A stretch of DNA of 64,000 nucleotides from Streptococcus shenyangsis (GCF_006385785.1 NZ_VFSH01000003.1:62001-126000); one strand, 5' to 3'. Shown: positions 34,485 to 47,695, numbered from the stretch's first letter. A program made the numbers and translations. The notes: generated from the letters alone by a model not told the origin.

Positions 34485-35348
34485 ATGGAACATCTTGGAA
34501 AAGTATTTCGTGAATTTCGAACAAGTGGAAATTATTCTTTAAAGGAGGCGGCAGGGGAATCCTGTTCAACATCTCAGTTATCTCGCTTTGAGCTTGGGGA
34601 GTCTGACCTAGCAGTCTCACGTTTCTTTGAGCTTTTGGATAACATTCATGTAACAATCGAAAATTTCATGGATAAGGCAAGGAATTTTCATAATCATGAA
34701 CATGTTGCCATGATGGGACAAATTGTACCCCTTTACTATTCAAATGATATTGCAGGTTTTCAAAAGCTTCAAAGAGAACAACTTGAAAAGGCTAAGAGTT
34801 CGACGAATCCCCTTTATTTTGAGCTGAACTGGATTTTGATGCAAGGTCTGATTTGTCAAAGAGATGCGACTTATGATATGAAGCAGGATGATTTGGATAA
34901 GGTAGCAGATTATCTCTTCAAAACAGAAGAATGGACCATGTATGAATTGATTCTTTTCGGGAATCTCTATAGTTTCTACGATGTAGACTATGTCACTCGG
35001 ATTGGTAGAGAAGTTATGGAGAGGGAAGAATTTTACCAAGAGATTGGTCGCCATAAGAGATTGGTGTTGATTTTGGCCCTCAATTGTTACCAGCATTGTT
35101 TAGAGCACCTTTCTTTCGAAAATGCAAGCTATTTTGAGACTTATACAGAGAAGATTATTGGTAAAGGGATCAAGCTGTATGAGCGTAATATTTTCCATTA
35201 TCTAAAAGGCTTTTCCTTGTACCAAAAAGGAAAGTGTAAAGAAGGCTGTAAGCAGATGAAAGAGGCCATGCGTATTTTTGACCTACTAGGTCTTCCAGAG
35301 CAAGTAGCCTACTATCAGGAACACTACGAAAAATTTGTCAAAGATTAA
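34485..35348 (+). CDS. Rgg/MutR-family transcriptional regulator
   Basis: The start was set at the ATG at 34485, giving 287 residues, the typical Rgg length. The N-terminal XRE helix-turn-helix covers about 4-60 (FREFRTSGNYSLKEAAG to SQLSRFELGESDLAVSRF). The rest is a helical repeat domain that binds peptides in studied family members. It lies just downstream of the ABC-F gene (2-bp gap) and upstream of an MFS exporter whose promoter carries a palindrome. The local context suggests control of that exporter. No typical short hydrophobic peptide gene was found beside it. Confidence 0.88.
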   Translation: MEHLGKVFREFRTSGNYSLKEAAGESCSTSQLSRFELGESDLAVSRFFELLDNIHVTIENFMDKARNFHNHEHVAMMGQIVPLYYSNDIAGFQKLQREQLEKAKSSTNPLYFELNWILMQGLICQRDATYDMKQDDLDKVADYLFKTEEWTMYELILFGNLYSFYDVDYVTRIGREVMEREEFYQEIGRHKRLVLILALNCYQHCLEHLSFENASYFETYTEKIIGKGIKLYERNIFHYLKGFSLYQKGKCKEGCKQMKEAMRIFDLLGLPEQVAYYQEHYEKFVKD

Positions 35349-35399
35349 TTTTCCCAAATAAGGGAAAAATGAAAAAGCTCCTTTCGGTTTTGATACAAT
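35349..35399 (+). promoter_or_regulatory. MFS exporter promoter with upstream palindrome
   Basis: TGATACAAT (-10 at 35394-35399) lies 28 bp before the MFS ATG. A perfect inverted repeat, TTTTCCC-N6-GGGAAAA (35349-35368), sits 25-45 bp upstream of the -10 box, right after the rgg stop, where an activator or repressor would bind. Confidence 0.6.
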
Positions 35400-35427
35400 A
35401 GTTTCAAAATTTGAGAGGAGTTTTTAT

Positions 35428-36606
35428 ATGAATCGCTATGCAGTACAGTTGATTAGCCGTGGAGCTGTTAACAAAATAGGGAATATGCTCTATGATTATG
35501 GAAATAGTGTCTGGTTGGCTTCCATGGGAACTATCGGACAGACAGTTTTAGGAATGTATCAGATTTCTGAACTCGTCACATCTATTCTCATCAACCCCTT
35601 TGGCGGAGTCGTTTCAGACCGTTTTTCTCGTCGTAGGATTTTAATGACGACAGACCTTGTTTGTGGGATTCTTTGTCTGGCTATTTCTTTTATAAGAAAT
35701 GACAGCTGGATGATTGGGGCTTTGATTGTTGCCAATATTGTTCAGGCGGTTGCCTTTGCATTTTCTCGTACAGCCAATAAAGCTATTATAACTGAAGTGG
35801 TGGAGAAAGATGAGATTGTGATCTATAACTCTCGCTTAGAACTAGTTTTGCAGGTTGTAGGTGTTAGTTCTCCTGTTCTTTCCTTCCTTGTTTTACAATT
35901 TGCAAGTCTCCATATGACGCTATTACTAGACTCGCTGACTTTTTTCATTGCTTTTGTTCTAGTGGCTTTCCTTCCAAAAGAGGAAGCAAAAGTTCAAGAG
36001 AAAAAAGCTTTTACTGGGAGAGATATTTTTGTAGATATCAAGGATGGGTTACACTATATCTGGCATCAGCAAGAAATTTTCTTCCTTTTGCTAGTAGCTT
36101 CCAGCGTTAATTTCTTTTTTGCCGCTTTTGAATTTCTCCTCCCCTTTTCGAATCAGCTTTATGGGTCAGAAGGAGCCTATGCAAGTATTTTAACTATGGG
36201 GGCTATTGGTTCCATCATTGGGGCTCTTCTAGCTAGTAAAATTAAAGCTAATGTTTATAATCTTTTGATTTTACTGGCTTTGACAGGTGTCGGAGTTTTT
36301 ATGATGGGATTACCACTTCCAAATTTGCTTTCCTTTTCTGGAAATTTAGTTTGTGAATTGTTTATGACGATTTTTAATATTCACTTTTTTACTCAAGTAC
36401 AAACCAAGGTTGAGAGCGAATTTCTTGGGAGAGTACTGAGTACAATTTTTACCTTAGCTATTCTATTTATGCCTATTGCGAAAGGATTTATGACAGTCTT
36501 GCCAAGTGTACATATCTCTTCTTTCCTGATAATTGGAAGTGGTGTTATCATCTTGTCTTGTATATCGTTTATTTATGTTCGAACTCGTTTTGAAAAAGAG
36601 ACATAA
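35428..36606 (+). CDS. MFS exporter (MefA-like, MFS_3 group)
   Basis: This 392-residue protein has about twelve hydrophobic helices. The N-terminal half carries the MFS motif in GGVVSDRFSRRRILMTTD (about 53-70). YDYGNSVWLASMG near the N-terminus resembles macrolide-efflux MefA relatives. The ATG follows GAGAGGAG. It lies 79 bp downstream of an Rgg-type regulator, likely its controller. The substrate is unknown. Confidence 0.87.
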   Translation: MNRYAVQLISRGAVNKIGNMLYDYGNSVWLASMGTIGQTVLGMYQISELVTSILINPFGGVVSDRFSRRRILMTTDLVCGILCLAISFIRNDSWMIGALIVANIVQAVAFAFSRTANKAIITEVVEKDEIVIYNSRLELVLQVVGVSSPVLSFLVLQFASLHMTLLLDSLTFFIAFVLVAFLPKEEAKVQEKKAFTGRDIFVDIKDGLHYIWHQQEIFFLLLVASSVNFFFAAFEFLLPFSNQLYGSEGAYASILTMGAIGSIIGALLASKIKANVYNLLILLALTGVGVFMMGLPLPNLLSFSGNLVCELFMTIFNIHFFTQVQTKVESEFLGRVLSTIFTLAILFMPIAKGFMTVLPSVHISSFLIIGSGVIILSCISFIYVRTRFEKET

Positions 36607-36662
36607 GTCTGTTTGAGTTTTAAAAATAATTCTAATCTGAGTGTTTTTTCCGCCCTTCTCGT

Positions 36663-38657
<1,995 letters not shown>

Positions 38658-38768
38658 TAATCGTTTAAAATCAGAGTTTAGACAGTATAACTAGTTTGTT
38701 AATCAGGACAAAATCGGTCAAAAATTTATTAGTGAAATAGAAACAAATCAAAAAAGGAAAAATAAAAA

Positions 38769-41048
38769 ATGTTTAATTACCCTATTCGCATTCATTACCA
38801 TCGCAAGAATGGAGAATACGACACTTGCTCTTTTGTAAAAAGCCAGGACCAGCGAATTGATTTGCTAACCTACAAAGAAGATTATTTTGGCGCTTTATTT
38901 AGTTTTGAACACCCAAGTTCTCATGCCTTAGAAAGCTTGAATTTTGTGGTTCACACAGGTCAAACCAGTAAAGAATATGCCATCCGTTTTAATCACTATC
39001 CCCTCTTAACAGAGGTCTGGATTTTGGAAGGGGATGATAGAATTTATTATTCTGAAAATCCTGCTATTGCCAGTCCTTTCTATAAGAATCAAAATCCTTT
39101 TGCCTTTGACAAGGCTATTAACAGTGCTAGTTTTGATCACCATTGGGGCTACCAAGGTGAATTGGGTTGCCGTGTAGAGGACAATCAGGCTCGTTTTGCC
39201 CTTTGGGCTCCAACAGCGACAGAAGTACAAGTGGTGGTGTATGAATCTACATCAAATGATGCTCCTGTTTGGAAGACCTTTGAGATGGAGAGAGGCAATA
39301 GCTACTCCTATAATCATAAGGACAATACAATCGGTGTCTGGAGTTTGGATGTTGAGGAAGATTTGACTGGTAAGGCTTATCAGTATCAAGTTCAATTCCC
39401 TCATCACCAAACCTTGACACGCGACCCATACACTATCGCAACCAGTCCTGATGGCAAACGTTCAGCTATTCTGAGTCATGAAGAAAAGCAAGTTGCAAAC
39501 TTCGAGGTCAAGCACGGTTCAGAGGCTACTTGGCGCTTGGCAAATCCATGTAAGGCAGTTATTTGTGAAATGCATATTCGTGATTTGACCAAATCACCGA
39601 CCTCAGGTGTGGATGAATATCTTCGAGGAACTTTCTTGGGTGCTGCCCAGACTGGAACGGTTAACCAGTACGGTCAGTCAACTGCTTTTGATTACATCAA
39701 GAAGCTGGGCTATAATTATGTTCAGTTGCAACCAATTGCAGACCGTCACAAAGAATATGATGCGGATGGGAATGTGACCTACAACTGGGGTTATGATCCA
39801 CAAAACTATAACGCACCAGAAACCAGCCTTTCAACTAATCCAGAGGATCCAGCTCAGGTCATTCGTGATTTGAAGACCATGGTTCAAGCTTATCATGATG
39901 CGGGTATTGGTGTCATTATGGATGTGGTCTATAATCATACCTTCTCAGTAGTTGATGCACCTTTCCAAACAACTGTCCCTGATTATTATTATCGTATGAA
40001 TCCAGACGGTACCTTCCAGAATGGAACGGGTGTTGGAAATGAAACAGCCAGCGAACATGAAATGTTCCGCAAGTACATGATTGATTCTCTCCTATACTGG
40101 GTGCAGGAATACAATATTGACGGCTTCCGTTTTGATTTGATGGGGATTCATGATGTCAAGACCATGCAGATGATTCGTCAGAGTTTGGATGAAATTGACC
40201 CTAACATTATCCTTTATGGAGAAGGATGGGATATGGGAACAGGTCTTGCGCCTTATGATAAGGCCAAGAAAGACAATGCCTACCAGATGCCAAATATTGG
40301 TTTCTTTAATGACAATCAGCGTGATGCTGTCAAAGGTGGAGAAGTTTACGGTGCAATCAAGTCAGGTTTTGTCAGCGGTGCTGCGACAGAGCCAATTCTA
40401 GCCAAAGCAATCCTAGGCAGTCGTGAATTAGGAACCTATACACATCCAAATCAAGTACTTAACTATGTGGAAGCCCATGACAATTACAATCTTCACGATT
40501 TGTTGGCAACCCTACATCCAGACCAAAGTTCAGAGCAAATCATGCGCAAGGTTGAGACAGCCACAGCCATGAATCTGCTCATGCAAGGGATGGCCTTTAT
40601 GGAAATCGGTCAAGAATTTGGTCGTACCAAACTAGTTGCGACTGGTGAGAATGGTGAGTTGACACATGATGATAGAGAGCGTGCTATGAATAGCTATAAC
40701 GCTCCTGACAGTGTGAATCAAGTCAACTGGGATTTGATTAATGAGCGTCAAGACAGTATTGACTTTATCCGTCAGATGATTCGATTGAAGACAGAAACCA
40801 GTGCCTTTTCTTACCCTACTTATGAAGAAATTTACCATCATGTTTTTGTTCATTCAGCAAATGAACATAGTGGTTGGATTGTCTATGAGATTCATGGAGA
40901 AGAACACCTATTGATTGTCTTTAATGCAAAAGGAGATGCGTTCCAGTTTGAAAATGCAGGAAATCTAGAACTCTTGGTGACCAATAGTCCTTCTGATGAG
41001 GAAAACAAAGTTGGTGGTGTCAGTGTTAGCATTTTTAAAGTACTATAG
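38769..41048 (+). CDS. pulA: Type I pullulanase / glycogen debranching enzyme (GH13)
   Basis: This enzyme hydrolyses alpha-1,6 branches. The 759-residue protein has no signal peptide, so it is the intracellular debranching form. An N-terminal beta-sandwich region (about 1-200) precedes the catalytic barrel, which shows YNWGYDPQNYNAPE (the pullulanase signature), VVYNHT, DGFRFDLMG with the nucleophile Asp, YGEGWDMG with the acid Glu, and YVEAHDN. It lies upstream of glgBCDA but is separated from it by a terminator and promoter. It complements GlgB in glycogen metabolism. Confidence 0.94.
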   Translation: MFNYPIRIHYHRKNGEYDTCSFVKSQDQRIDLLTYKEDYFGALFSFEHPSSHALESLNFVVHTGQTSKEYAIRFNHYPLLTEVWILEGDDRIYYSENPAIASPFYKNQNPFAFDKAINSASFDHHWGYQGELGCRVEDNQARFALWAPTATEVQVVVYESTSNDAPVWKTFEMERGNSYSYNHKDNTIGVWSLDVEEDLTGKAYQYQVQFPHHQTLTRDPYTIATSPDGKRSAILSHEEKQVANFEVKHGSEATWRLANPCKAVICEMHIRDLTKSPTSGVDEYLRGTFLGAAQTGTVNQYGQSTAFDYIKKLGYNYVQLQPIADRHKEYDADGNVTYNWGYDPQNYNAPETSLSTNPEDPAQVIRDLKTMVQAYHDAGIGVIMDVVYNHTFSVVDAPFQTTVPDYYYRMNPDGTFQNGTGVGNETASEHEMFRKYMIDSLLYWVQEYNIDGFRFDLMGIHDVKTMQMIRQSLDEIDPNIILYGEGWDMGTGLAPYDKAKKDNAYQMPNIGFFNDNQRDAVKGGEVYGAIKSGFVSGAATEPILAKAILGSRELGTYTHPNQVLNYVEAHDNYNLHDLLATLHPDQSSEQIMRKVETATAMNLLMQGMAFMEIGQEFGRTKLVATGENGELTHDDRERAMNSYNAPDSVNQVNWDLINERQDSIDFIRQMIRLKTETSAFSYPTYEEIYHHVFVHSANEHSGWIVYEIHGEEHLLIVFNAKGDAFQFENAGNLELLVTNSPSDEENKVGGVSVSIFKVL

Positions 41049-41091
41049 ATGTTAGTTCGTCTTTTGGTATCTCTTTTATAAATATTTGAAA

Positions 41092-41129
41092 AAACAAATC
41101 AGGAAATTCGTTTTCTGATTTGTTTTTTT
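41092..41129 (+). terminator. Intrinsic terminator of pulA with TTCG loop
   Basis: AAACAAATCAG continues to AAA on the left arm, pairing with TTT to CTGATTTGTTT on the right around TTCG. It forms a stem of about 15 bp, then a T run. Confidence 0.9.
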
Positions 41130-41297
41130 AGCTGAAAACACTACTTTTATTAGTAAAATAGCGAACTTTATGATAATATTGTTAAAAAACAATTCGTTTT
41201 CAAAGCATTTCTGAAAATTTTCTTGATTTACAAGTGAACACATCAGTGAATTTATTGAAGACTTTCAAAAGAATTTTTAGCAAATATCGTAATTTAC

Positions 41298-41326
41298 TTG
41301 AATCTTATCTAAAAAGATAGTATAAT
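41298..41326 (+). promoter_or_regulatory. glg operon promoter
   Basis: TTGAAT (41298-41303), a 17-bp spacer and consensus TATAAT (41321-41326) lie 39 bp upstream of the glgB ATG. Confidence 0.85.
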
Positions 41327-41334
41327 AAAACTAT

Positions 41335-41348
41335 AGAAAACGCTTACA
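41335..41348 (+). promoter_or_regulatory. cre (CcpA) site at the start of the glg transcript
   Basis: AGAAAACGCTTACA differs from the consensus TGWAANCGNTNWCA only at its first base. It lies at about +2 to +15 of the predicted transcript, a roadblock position suited to carbon catabolite repression. Confidence 0.7.
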
Positions 41349-41364
41349 AAGGATAGGAGGGTGT

Positions 41365-43293
41365 ATGGATAAGAAAAAAGCTTTAGAAACTTTTATGACA
41401 GGTGAGAATTTTCACCTCCAGCATTATCTGGGAGCGCATAGGGAAGAAAAAGCTGGTGAGTCTGGCTATACTTTCCGAGTTTGGGCACCCAATGCTCAGG
41501 CAGTTCACTTGGTAGGGGATTTCACCAATTGGCTTGAAAATCAAATTCCGATGGAACGGAATGAATTTGGAGTCTGGGAAGTCTTCACCAGTCTTGCTCA
41601 AGAAGGCCAAATTTATAAGTACAATATTACACGTGCAACTGGTCATCAGCTTATGAAGATTGATCCCATGGCCGTTCGATATGAGGCTCGCCCTGGTACT
41701 GGAGCGATTTTAACAGATATTCCAGAGAAAAAATGGAAGGATGGGCTCTGGCTAGCCCGTAGAAAACGCTGGAGCTTTGAAGAGCGTCCTGTCAATATTT
41801 ATGAGGTCCATGCTGGTTCTTGGAAGAGAAATCCTGATGGCAACCCCTATACTTTTGCTCAATTGAAAGATGAACTCATTCCTTACTTGGTTGAGATGAA
41901 CTATACTCACATTGAGTTTATGCCTTTGATGTCTCACCCACTAGGTTTGAGTTGGGGCTATCAGCTTATGGGTTACTTTGCTCTAGAGCATGCCTATGGT
42001 CGCCCTGAAGAGCTTCAAGATTTTGTTGAGGAATGTCACTTAAACAATATAGGCGTTATTGTAGACTGGGTACCTGGTCACTTTACTATCAATGATGATG
42101 CCTTGGCCTATTATGATGGGACGCCTACTTTTGAATACCAAGACCATAATAAGGCTCATAACTACGGTTGGGGAGCACTCAATTTTGACCTTGGAAAGAA
42201 TGAAGTCCAGTCTTTCTTGATTTCTAGTATTAAGTTTTGGATTGACTTTTACCATTTGGACGGTATTCGAGTGGATGCGGTTAGCAACATGCTCTATCTT
42301 GACTACGATGACGCTCCATGGACACCTAATAAAGATGGGGGCAATCTCAACTACGAGGGATATTATTTCTTAAAGCGTTTGAATGATGTCATTAAACAAG
42401 CTCATCCAGATGTGATGATGATTGCAGAAGAAAGCTCATCTGCAACACAGATTACTGACACCAAGGATTCAGATGGTCTTGGCTTTGATTATAAATGGAA
42501 TATGGGTTGGATGAATGATATCCTCCGATTCTACGAAGAAGATCCGATTTATCGTAAATACGACTTTAACCTGGTGACTTTTAGCTTTATGTATGTCTTC
42601 AAGGAGAATTATCTCCTACCATTCTCACATGACGAAGTGGTTCATGGAAAGAAGAGTATGATGCACAAGATGTGGGGAGATCGCTACAATCAATTCGCAG
42701 GCTTGCGTAATCTTTACACCTACCAAATTTGTCACCCAGGTAAAAAATTGCTCTTCATGGGTAGTGAATATGGGCAATTCCTAGAATGGAAATCTGAAGA
42801 ACAGTTGGAATGGTCTAATCTAGAAGATCCAATGAATGCTAAGATGAAGTATTTCACTTCTCAGCTAAACCAGTTTTACAAAGACCACCGCTGTTTGTGG
42901 GAAATTGATACTAGCTATGATGGTATTGAAATCATTGATGCGGATAATCTAGACCAGAGTGTTCTGTCCTTCATCCGTAAGGGTAAAAAGGGCGACATGT
43001 TAGTCTGTGTCTTTAATATGGCACCTGTTGAACGAAAAGATTTTACAATCGGCCTTCCTGTTGCAGGTATTTATCAGGAAGTATGGAATACTGAGTTAGA
43101 AGAGTGGGGAGGTGTCTGGAAAGAACACAATCAAACTGTTCAAACGCAAGAAGGACTATGGAAGGATTATGAGCAGACCTTGACTTTTACCTTACCTGCT
43201 ATGGGAGCTAGTGTATGGAAAATCAAGCGTCGCTTGAAATCTGATAAAACTGTCACAAGTAAAAACCAAAAAGGAGTAGAAAATGAAGAATGA
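41365..43293 (+). CDS. glgB: 1,4-alpha-glucan branching enzyme
   Basis: This enzyme creates alpha-1,6 branches in glycogen. The 642-residue protein has an N-terminal CBM48 domain (about 20-110, [20 protein letters not shown]). In the GH13 barrel, [16 protein letters not shown] carries the nucleophile, AEESS the acid/base Glu, and [12 protein letters not shown] the third carboxylate. The ATG follows GGATAGGAGGGTGT. It is the first gene of glgB-glgC-glgD-glgA and overlaps glgC by 11 bp. Confidence 0.96.
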   Translation: MDKKKALETFMTGENFHLQHYLGAHREEKAGESGYTFRVWAPNAQAVHLVGDFTNWLENQIPMERNEFGVWEVFTSLAQEGQIYKYNITRATGHQLMKIDPMAVRYEARPGTGAILTDIPEKKWKDGLWLARRKRWSFEERPVNIYEVHAGSWKRNPDGNPYTFAQLKDELIPYLVEMNYTHIEFMPLMSHPLGLSWGYQLMGYFALEHAYGRPEELQDFVEECHLNNIGVIVDWVPGHFTINDDALAYYDGTPTFEYQDHNKAHNYGWGALNFDLGKNEVQSFLISSIKFWIDFYHLDGIRVDAVSNMLYLDYDDAPWTPNKDGGNLNYEGYYFLKRLNDVIKQAHPDVMMIAEESSSATQITDTKDSDGLGFDYKWNMGWMNDILRFYEEDPIYRKYDFNLVTFSFMYVFKENYLLPFSHDEVVHGKKSMMHKMWGDRYNQFAGLRNLYTYQICHPGKKLLFMGSEYGQFLEWKSEEQLEWSNLEDPMNAKMKYFTSQLNQFYKDHRCLWEIDTSYDGIEIIDADNLDQSVLSFIRKGKKGDMLVCVFNMAPVERKDFTIGLPVAGIYQEVWNTELEEWGGVWKEHNQTVQTQEGLWKDYEQTLTFTLPAMGASVWKIKRRLKSDKTVTSKNQKGVENEE

Positions 43294-44425
43294 AATGTTA
43301 GCTTTGATTCTTGCTGGTGGGCAAGGAACTCGTCTCGGTAAACTTACTCAAAGCATCGCAAAACCAGCTGTGCAATTTGGTGGGCGCTACCGTATCATTG
43401 ACTTTGCTCTCTCAAACTGTGCCAACTCAGGCATCAACAATGTTGGAGTTATTACACAGTATCAACCACTTGCTCTCAACAATCATATTGGAAATGGTTC
43501 AAGTTGGGGTCTAGATGGGATTAATTCTGGTGTCTCTATCCTTCAACCTTATTCTGCAAGTGAAGGAAATCGTTGGTTCGAAGGGACTAGTCACGCTATT
43601 TATCAAAATATCGACTATATCGATAGTGTCAATCCTGAGTATGTTTTGATTCTTTCGGGTGACCATATCTATAAGATGGACTACGATGCTATGCTCCAAT
43701 CTCACAAGGATAATAATGCTAGTTTGACAGTAGCTGTTCTAGATGTACCTCTTAAAGAAGCTAGCCGTTTTGGTATCATGAATACAGATGCAAATAACCG
43801 CATTGTTGAATTTGAAGAGAAACCAGCCCAACCTAAATCTACCAAAGCCTCTATGGGGATTTACATCTTTGATTGGCAACGTCTCCGCAATATGTTAGTC
43901 GCTGCTGAAAAGAGCAATGTCGATATGTCAGACTTTGGTAAAAATGTCATTCCAAATTACCTTGAGTCGGGTGAAAGTGTTTATGCCTACGAATTTAATG
44001 GTTACTGGAAAGACGTTGGTACTATTGAGTCGCTTTGGGAAGCGAACATGGAGTACATTTCTCCAGAGAATGCCTTGGATAGCCGTAACCGTCAATGGAA
44101 GATTTACTCAAGAAACTTAATTTCACCACCAAACTTCCTTGGGACAAATGCTCATGTGGAAGATTCCTTGGTTGTAGACGGATGTTTCGTTGATGGAACG
44201 GTTAAACACTCTATTCTTTCAACAGGGGCGCAAGTTCGCGAAGGAGCAGAAGTAGTAGATTCAGTTATCATGAGTGGAGCCATTATTGGACACGGAGCTA
44301 AAATCAAACGTGCCATTATTGGTGAAGGTGCAGTTATTTCTGATGGTGTCGAAATTGATGGAACAGAAGAAGTACAAGTTGTAGGATATAATGAAGTAGT
44401 GGGGGTAGCAACAGATGAAGATTGA
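43283..44425 (+). CDS. glgC: Glucose-1-phosphate adenylyltransferase, catalytic subunit
   Basis: This enzyme makes ADP-glucose from glucose-1-phosphate and ATP, the committed step of glycogen synthesis. The 380-residue protein has the nucleotidyltransferase motif [17 protein letters not shown], the substrate-site [24 protein letters not shown], and a C-terminal left-handed beta-helix of hexapeptides (about 290-370). AAAAGGAGTAG lies inside the end of glgB. It overlaps glgD by 11 bp. Confidence 0.95.
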   Translation: MKNEMLALILAGGQGTRLGKLTQSIAKPAVQFGGRYRIIDFALSNCANSGINNVGVITQYQPLALNNHIGNGSSWGLDGINSGVSILQPYSASEGNRWFEGTSHAIYQNIDYIDSVNPEYVLILSGDHIYKMDYDAMLQSHKDNNASLTVAVLDVPLKEASRFGIMNTDANNRIVEFEEKPAQPKSTKASMGIYIFDWQRLRNMLVAAEKSNVDMSDFGKNVIPNYLESGESVYAYEFNGYWKDVGTIESLWEANMEYISPENALDSRNRQWKIYSRNLISPPNFLGTNAHVEDSLVVDGCFVDGTVKHSILSTGAQVREGAEVVDSVIMSGAIIGHGAKIKRAIIGEGAVISDGVEIDGTEEVQVVGYNEVVGVATDED

Positions 44426-45554
44426 TAAATATTCTGCCATTTTAGGAAACACAGTTGGTTTTCATGATATGTCAACATTGACAGACCACCGTCCAGTAGC
44501 TAGTTTGCCATTTGGCGGTAAATATCGTTTGATTGACTTCCCGCTCTCAAGTCTTGCCAATGCTGGTGTTCGTAGTGTTTTTGGTATTTTTCAGCAGGAT
44601 AATATTAGTTCTGTTTTTGACCATATCCGTTCAGGGCGTGAGTGGGGCTTGTCAACTCTTCTTAGTCACTATTATCTAGGAATTTATAATACACGCGTTG
44701 AGAGTAGCACGGTAGGAAAAGAATATTATCAACAGCTACTCACCTATTTAAAACGCTCTGGGTCAAACCAAACAGTATCACTCAACTGTGATGTTTTGAT
44801 TAATATTGATTTAAACCAAGTGTTCCACCTTCATAACACAACGAAGGGACCTATTACAGTTGTTTATAAGAAACTTCCTAAGAAAGATATTTCAGAAGTG
44901 AACGCGATCTTGGAAGTGGATGAAACAGACCATGTTCGTTCTCACACGCTATTTGATAGAAAATCAACAGAAGAAATGTTCAATATGTCTACAGATATTT
45001 TTGTTATTGATACACCTTGGTTGATTGAACGCTTAGAAGAAGAAGCTAAGAAAGAACATCCAGAGAAATTGCGTTATGTTTTACGGGATTTGGCTGCAAA
45101 AGAAGGGGCTTTTGCCTACGAGTACACAGGCTACCTTGCAAATATTCATTCTGTAGAGTCTTATTACCAAGCTAATAAAGATATGCTTGAATCACAAAAA
45201 TTCTACTCTCTCTTCTCACCAAATCAAAAGATTTATACAAAGGTCAAAAACGAAGAACCAACTTACTACGCTAACACATCTAAGGTAAGTACATCTCAGT
45301 TTGCTTCTGGTAGTATCATTGAAGGTCAAGTGGCTAATTCTGTTCTATCACGTAATATTCATGTTTATAAGGATAGCTTGATTAAAGATAGTATCTTATT
45401 CCCTCGTGTTGTTATTGGAGAAGGTGCTCAGGTAGAATATGCTATCTTGGACAAGGGTGTTGAAGTTGCGGATGGAGTTGTGATCCGTGGAACTGCAGAA
45501 CATCCAGTCGTCGTTAAGAAAGGTGCTAAAGTAACAGAGGATATTCATTCATGA
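44415..45554 (+). CDS. glgD: GlgD, ADP-glucose pyrophosphorylase regulatory subunit
   Basis: This 379-residue GlgC paralogue lacks the GGxGTRL nucleotide loop at its N-terminus ([20 protein letters not shown] replaces it). It keeps [19 protein letters not shown] and the C-terminal beta-helix. In Firmicutes GlgD pairs with GlgC and raises its activity without being catalytic itself. It overlaps glgC (11 bp) and glgA (4 bp), so the four proteins are made in coupled translation. Confidence 0.93.
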   Translation: MKIDKYSAILGNTVGFHDMSTLTDHRPVASLPFGGKYRLIDFPLSSLANAGVRSVFGIFQQDNISSVFDHIRSGREWGLSTLLSHYYLGIYNTRVESSTVGKEYYQQLLTYLKRSGSNQTVSLNCDVLINIDLNQVFHLHNTTKGPITVVYKKLPKKDISEVNAILEVDETDHVRSHTLFDRKSTEEMFNMSTDIFVIDTPWLIERLEEEAKKEHPEKLRYVLRDLAAKEGAFAYEYTGYLANIHSVESYYQANKDMLESQKFYSLFSPNQKIYTKVKNEEPTYYANTSKVSTSQFASGSIIEGQVANSVLSRNIHVYKDSLIKDSILFPRVVIGEGAQVEYAILDKGVEVADGVVIRGTAEHPVVVKKGAKVTEDIHS

Positions 45555-46984
45555 AAATTTTATTTGTAGCAGCTGAGGGGGCACCCTTTTCAAAAACAGG
45601 TGGTTTGGGAGACGTTATTGGCGCTCTTCCAAAATCACTGACAAAAGTAGGGCATGAAGTTGCAGTAATTTTACCCTACTATGACATGGTAGAGGCTAAA
45701 TTTGGAAATCAGATTGAAGATGTTCTTCATTTTGAGGTGAGTGTTGGTTGGCGCAGACAGTATTGTGGAATTAAGAAAACAGTCTTAAACGGTGTAACCT
45801 TCTATTTTATTGACAACCAATATTATTTCTTCCGTGGTCATGTTTACGGTGATTTTGATGACGGAGAACGCTTTGCTTTCTTCCAACTTGCTGCCATTGA
45901 GGCAATGGAAAGGATTGACTTTATCCCTGATTTTCTCCATGTTCATGACTATCATACAGCTATGATTCCTTTCTTGTTAAAGGAAAAATATCGTTGGATT
46001 CAAGCCTATGAGGGCATTAAAACTGTTTTAACCATTCATAATTTGGAATTCCAAGGACAATTCTCAGAAGGGATGTTATGGGATTTGTTTGGAGTTGGCT
46101 TTGAACGTTATGCTGATGGTACCCTTCGCTGGAACAACTGTCTGAACTGGATGAAGGCTGGAATTCTTTACGCAGACCGTGTTTCAACCGTTTCACCTAG
46201 TTATGCTCATGAAATTATGACCAGTCAGTTTGGTTGTAATTTGGATCAGATTCTTCGAATGGAGTCTGGTAAAGTTTCTGGTATCGTGAATGGGATTGAT
46301 GCTGACCTGTATAATCCTCAGACGGATGCCCTTTTAGACTATCATTTTAATCAGGAAGATTTGTCTGGAAAAGCCCAAAACAAGGCAAAATTGCAAGAAA
46401 GAGTTGGCTTGCCAGTTAGAGCTGACGTTCCTCTGGTGGGAATTGTTTCTCGTTTGACACGTCAAAAAGGTTTTGATGTGGTGGTCGAAAGTCTGCACCA
46501 TATTTTGCAAGAAGATGTTCAGATTGTTCTTTTGGGAACTGGAGATTCAGCCTTTGAAGGGGCTTTCTCGTGGTTTGCTCAGATTTACCCAGACAAGCTA
46601 TCAGCAAATATCACTTTTGATGTCAAACTAGCTCAAGAAATCTACGCTGCTTGTGACCTCTTCCTCATGCCGAGTCGTTTTGAACCGTGTGGCTTGTCTC
46701 AAATGATGGCTATGCGTTATGGAACCTTGCCATTGGTTCATGAAGTTGGTGGCTTGCGAGATACCGTTCTCTCTTTCAATCCAATCGAAGGAAGCGGTAC
46801 TGGTTTTAGCTTTGACAATCTATCTCCTTATTGGTTAAATTGGACTTTCCAAACAGCATTGGACTTGTATAGAAACCATCCTGACGTTTGGAGAAACTTA
46901 CAAAAACAAGCTATGGAGTGTGATTTCTCATGGGATACAGCCTGCAAGTCATATCTAGACTTGTACCAAAGTTTAGTTAACTAA
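45551..46984 (+). CDS. glgA: Glycogen synthase (GT5)
   Basis: This enzyme transfers glucose from ADP-glucose to glycogen chain ends. The 477-residue GT-B protein has the N-terminal ADP-binding motif SKTGGLGD (14-21) and the [11 protein letters not shown] segment. [11 protein letters not shown] opens the C-terminal domain, and [12 protein letters not shown] carries the conserved catalytic glutamate. It is the last gene of the glg operon and is followed by a terminator. Confidence 0.96.
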   Translation: MKILFVAAEGAPFSKTGGLGDVIGALPKSLTKVGHEVAVILPYYDMVEAKFGNQIEDVLHFEVSVGWRRQYCGIKKTVLNGVTFYFIDNQYYFFRGHVYGDFDDGERFAFFQLAAIEAMERIDFIPDFLHVHDYHTAMIPFLLKEKYRWIQAYEGIKTVLTIHNLEFQGQFSEGMLWDLFGVGFERYADGTLRWNNCLNWMKAGILYADRVSTVSPSYAHEIMTSQFGCNLDQILRMESGKVSGIVNGIDADLYNPQTDALLDYHFNQEDLSGKAQNKAKLQERVGLPVRADVPLVGIVSRLTRQKGFDVVVESLHHILQEDVQIVLLGTGDSAFEGAFSWFAQIYPDKLSANITFDVKLAQEIYAACDLFLMPSRFEPCGLSQMMAMRYGTLPLVHEVGGLRDTVLSFNPIEGSGTGFSFDNLSPYWLNWTFQTALDLYRNHPDVWRNLQKQAMECDFSWDTACKSYLDLYQSLVN

Positions 46985-46990
46985 TAGATA

Positions 46991-47019
46991 AAATCGTATG
47001 ATGACTTCATACGATTTTT
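46991..47019 (+). terminator. Intrinsic terminator of the glg operon
   Basis: AAATCGTATGA (46991-47001) pairs perfectly with TCATACGATTT (47007-47017) around TGACT, with T residues after it. Confidence 0.85.
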
Positions 47020-47042
47020 GGGCTGTTTAGAGAGGAGAACTG

Positions 47043-47687
47043 ATGTCTCAAGTAAAAGGCTTGTGTGTCATGGATGTTGATGGAACCTTAATCCTAGAAG
47101 AAGTGATTGATTTGTTGGGTAGAGAGGCAGGTTGTGAGGAGGAAATTTCGCAGATTACAAGTCAGGCAATGCGAGGAGAGATAGACTTTGAAAGCAGTTT
47201 AAGAAAAAGAGTGTCCTTGTTGGAAGGCCTTTCTATTTCGGTCTTTGATAAAGTCTTCAACTCTATTCATCTATCTCCAAATGCCCAAGAATTCATCTCA
47301 ATTCTCCAAAAGAAAGGCATTTTAGTTGGTCTGGTGTCAGGTGGTTTTACGCAAATAGTTGAGAGATTAGCAAAATCCCTAGGTATTGCCTATTTCTCTG
47401 CTAATCAACTTGAAGTCAAAGATGGTCTTCTAACAGGAAAATTAGTTGGACAAATTATCAGTCCCCAGGTCAAAAAAGAGACTCTAGAACAATGGAGAGA
47501 GGAACTAAAACTTTCTAAAGATAGAACGATTGCAATCGGTGATGGGGCTAATGACTTATTAATGTTGAAGTCAGCAGGACTGGGAATTGCTTTTTGTGCC
47601 AAAGAGGTACTCAAAAAAGAAATACCACATCATGTTGACAAGAGGGATTTTTTAGAAGTTCTTCCTTTGATTAACTTTTTAGAATGA
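47043..47687 (+). CDS. SerB-like HAD phosphatase (phosphoserine phosphatase family)
   Basis: This 214-residue HAD hydrolase has motif [10 protein letters not shown] (9-17), motif II in [10 protein letters not shown], the lysine region in SPQVKKETL, and motif [17 protein letters not shown]. GxNDxxML is typical of SerB and related phosphatases. It is followed with a 4-bp ORF overlap region by a glycerate kinase, which suggests a link to serine/glycerate metabolism, but the substrate is unproven. The ATG follows AGAGAGGAGAACTG. Confidence 0.82.
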   Translation: MSQVKGLCVMDVDGTLILEEVIDLLGREAGCEEEISQITSQAMRGEIDFESSLRKRVSLLEGLSISVFDKVFNSIHLSPNAQEFISILQKKGILVGLVSGGFTQIVERLAKSLGIAYFSANQLEVKDGLLTGKLVGQIISPQVKKETLEQWREELKLSKDRTIAIGDGANDLLMLKSAGLGIAFCAKEVLKKEIPHHVDKRDFLEVLPLINFLE

Positions 47688-47695
47688 GGGAAAAT

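Noticed and set aside
35370..35402. MKKLLSVLIQ as a genuine Rgg pheromone gene
   Set aside because: At 10 codons it is much shorter than known SHP precursors, lacks their acidic residue and overlaps the exporter promoter. It is kept only as part of a speculative finding.
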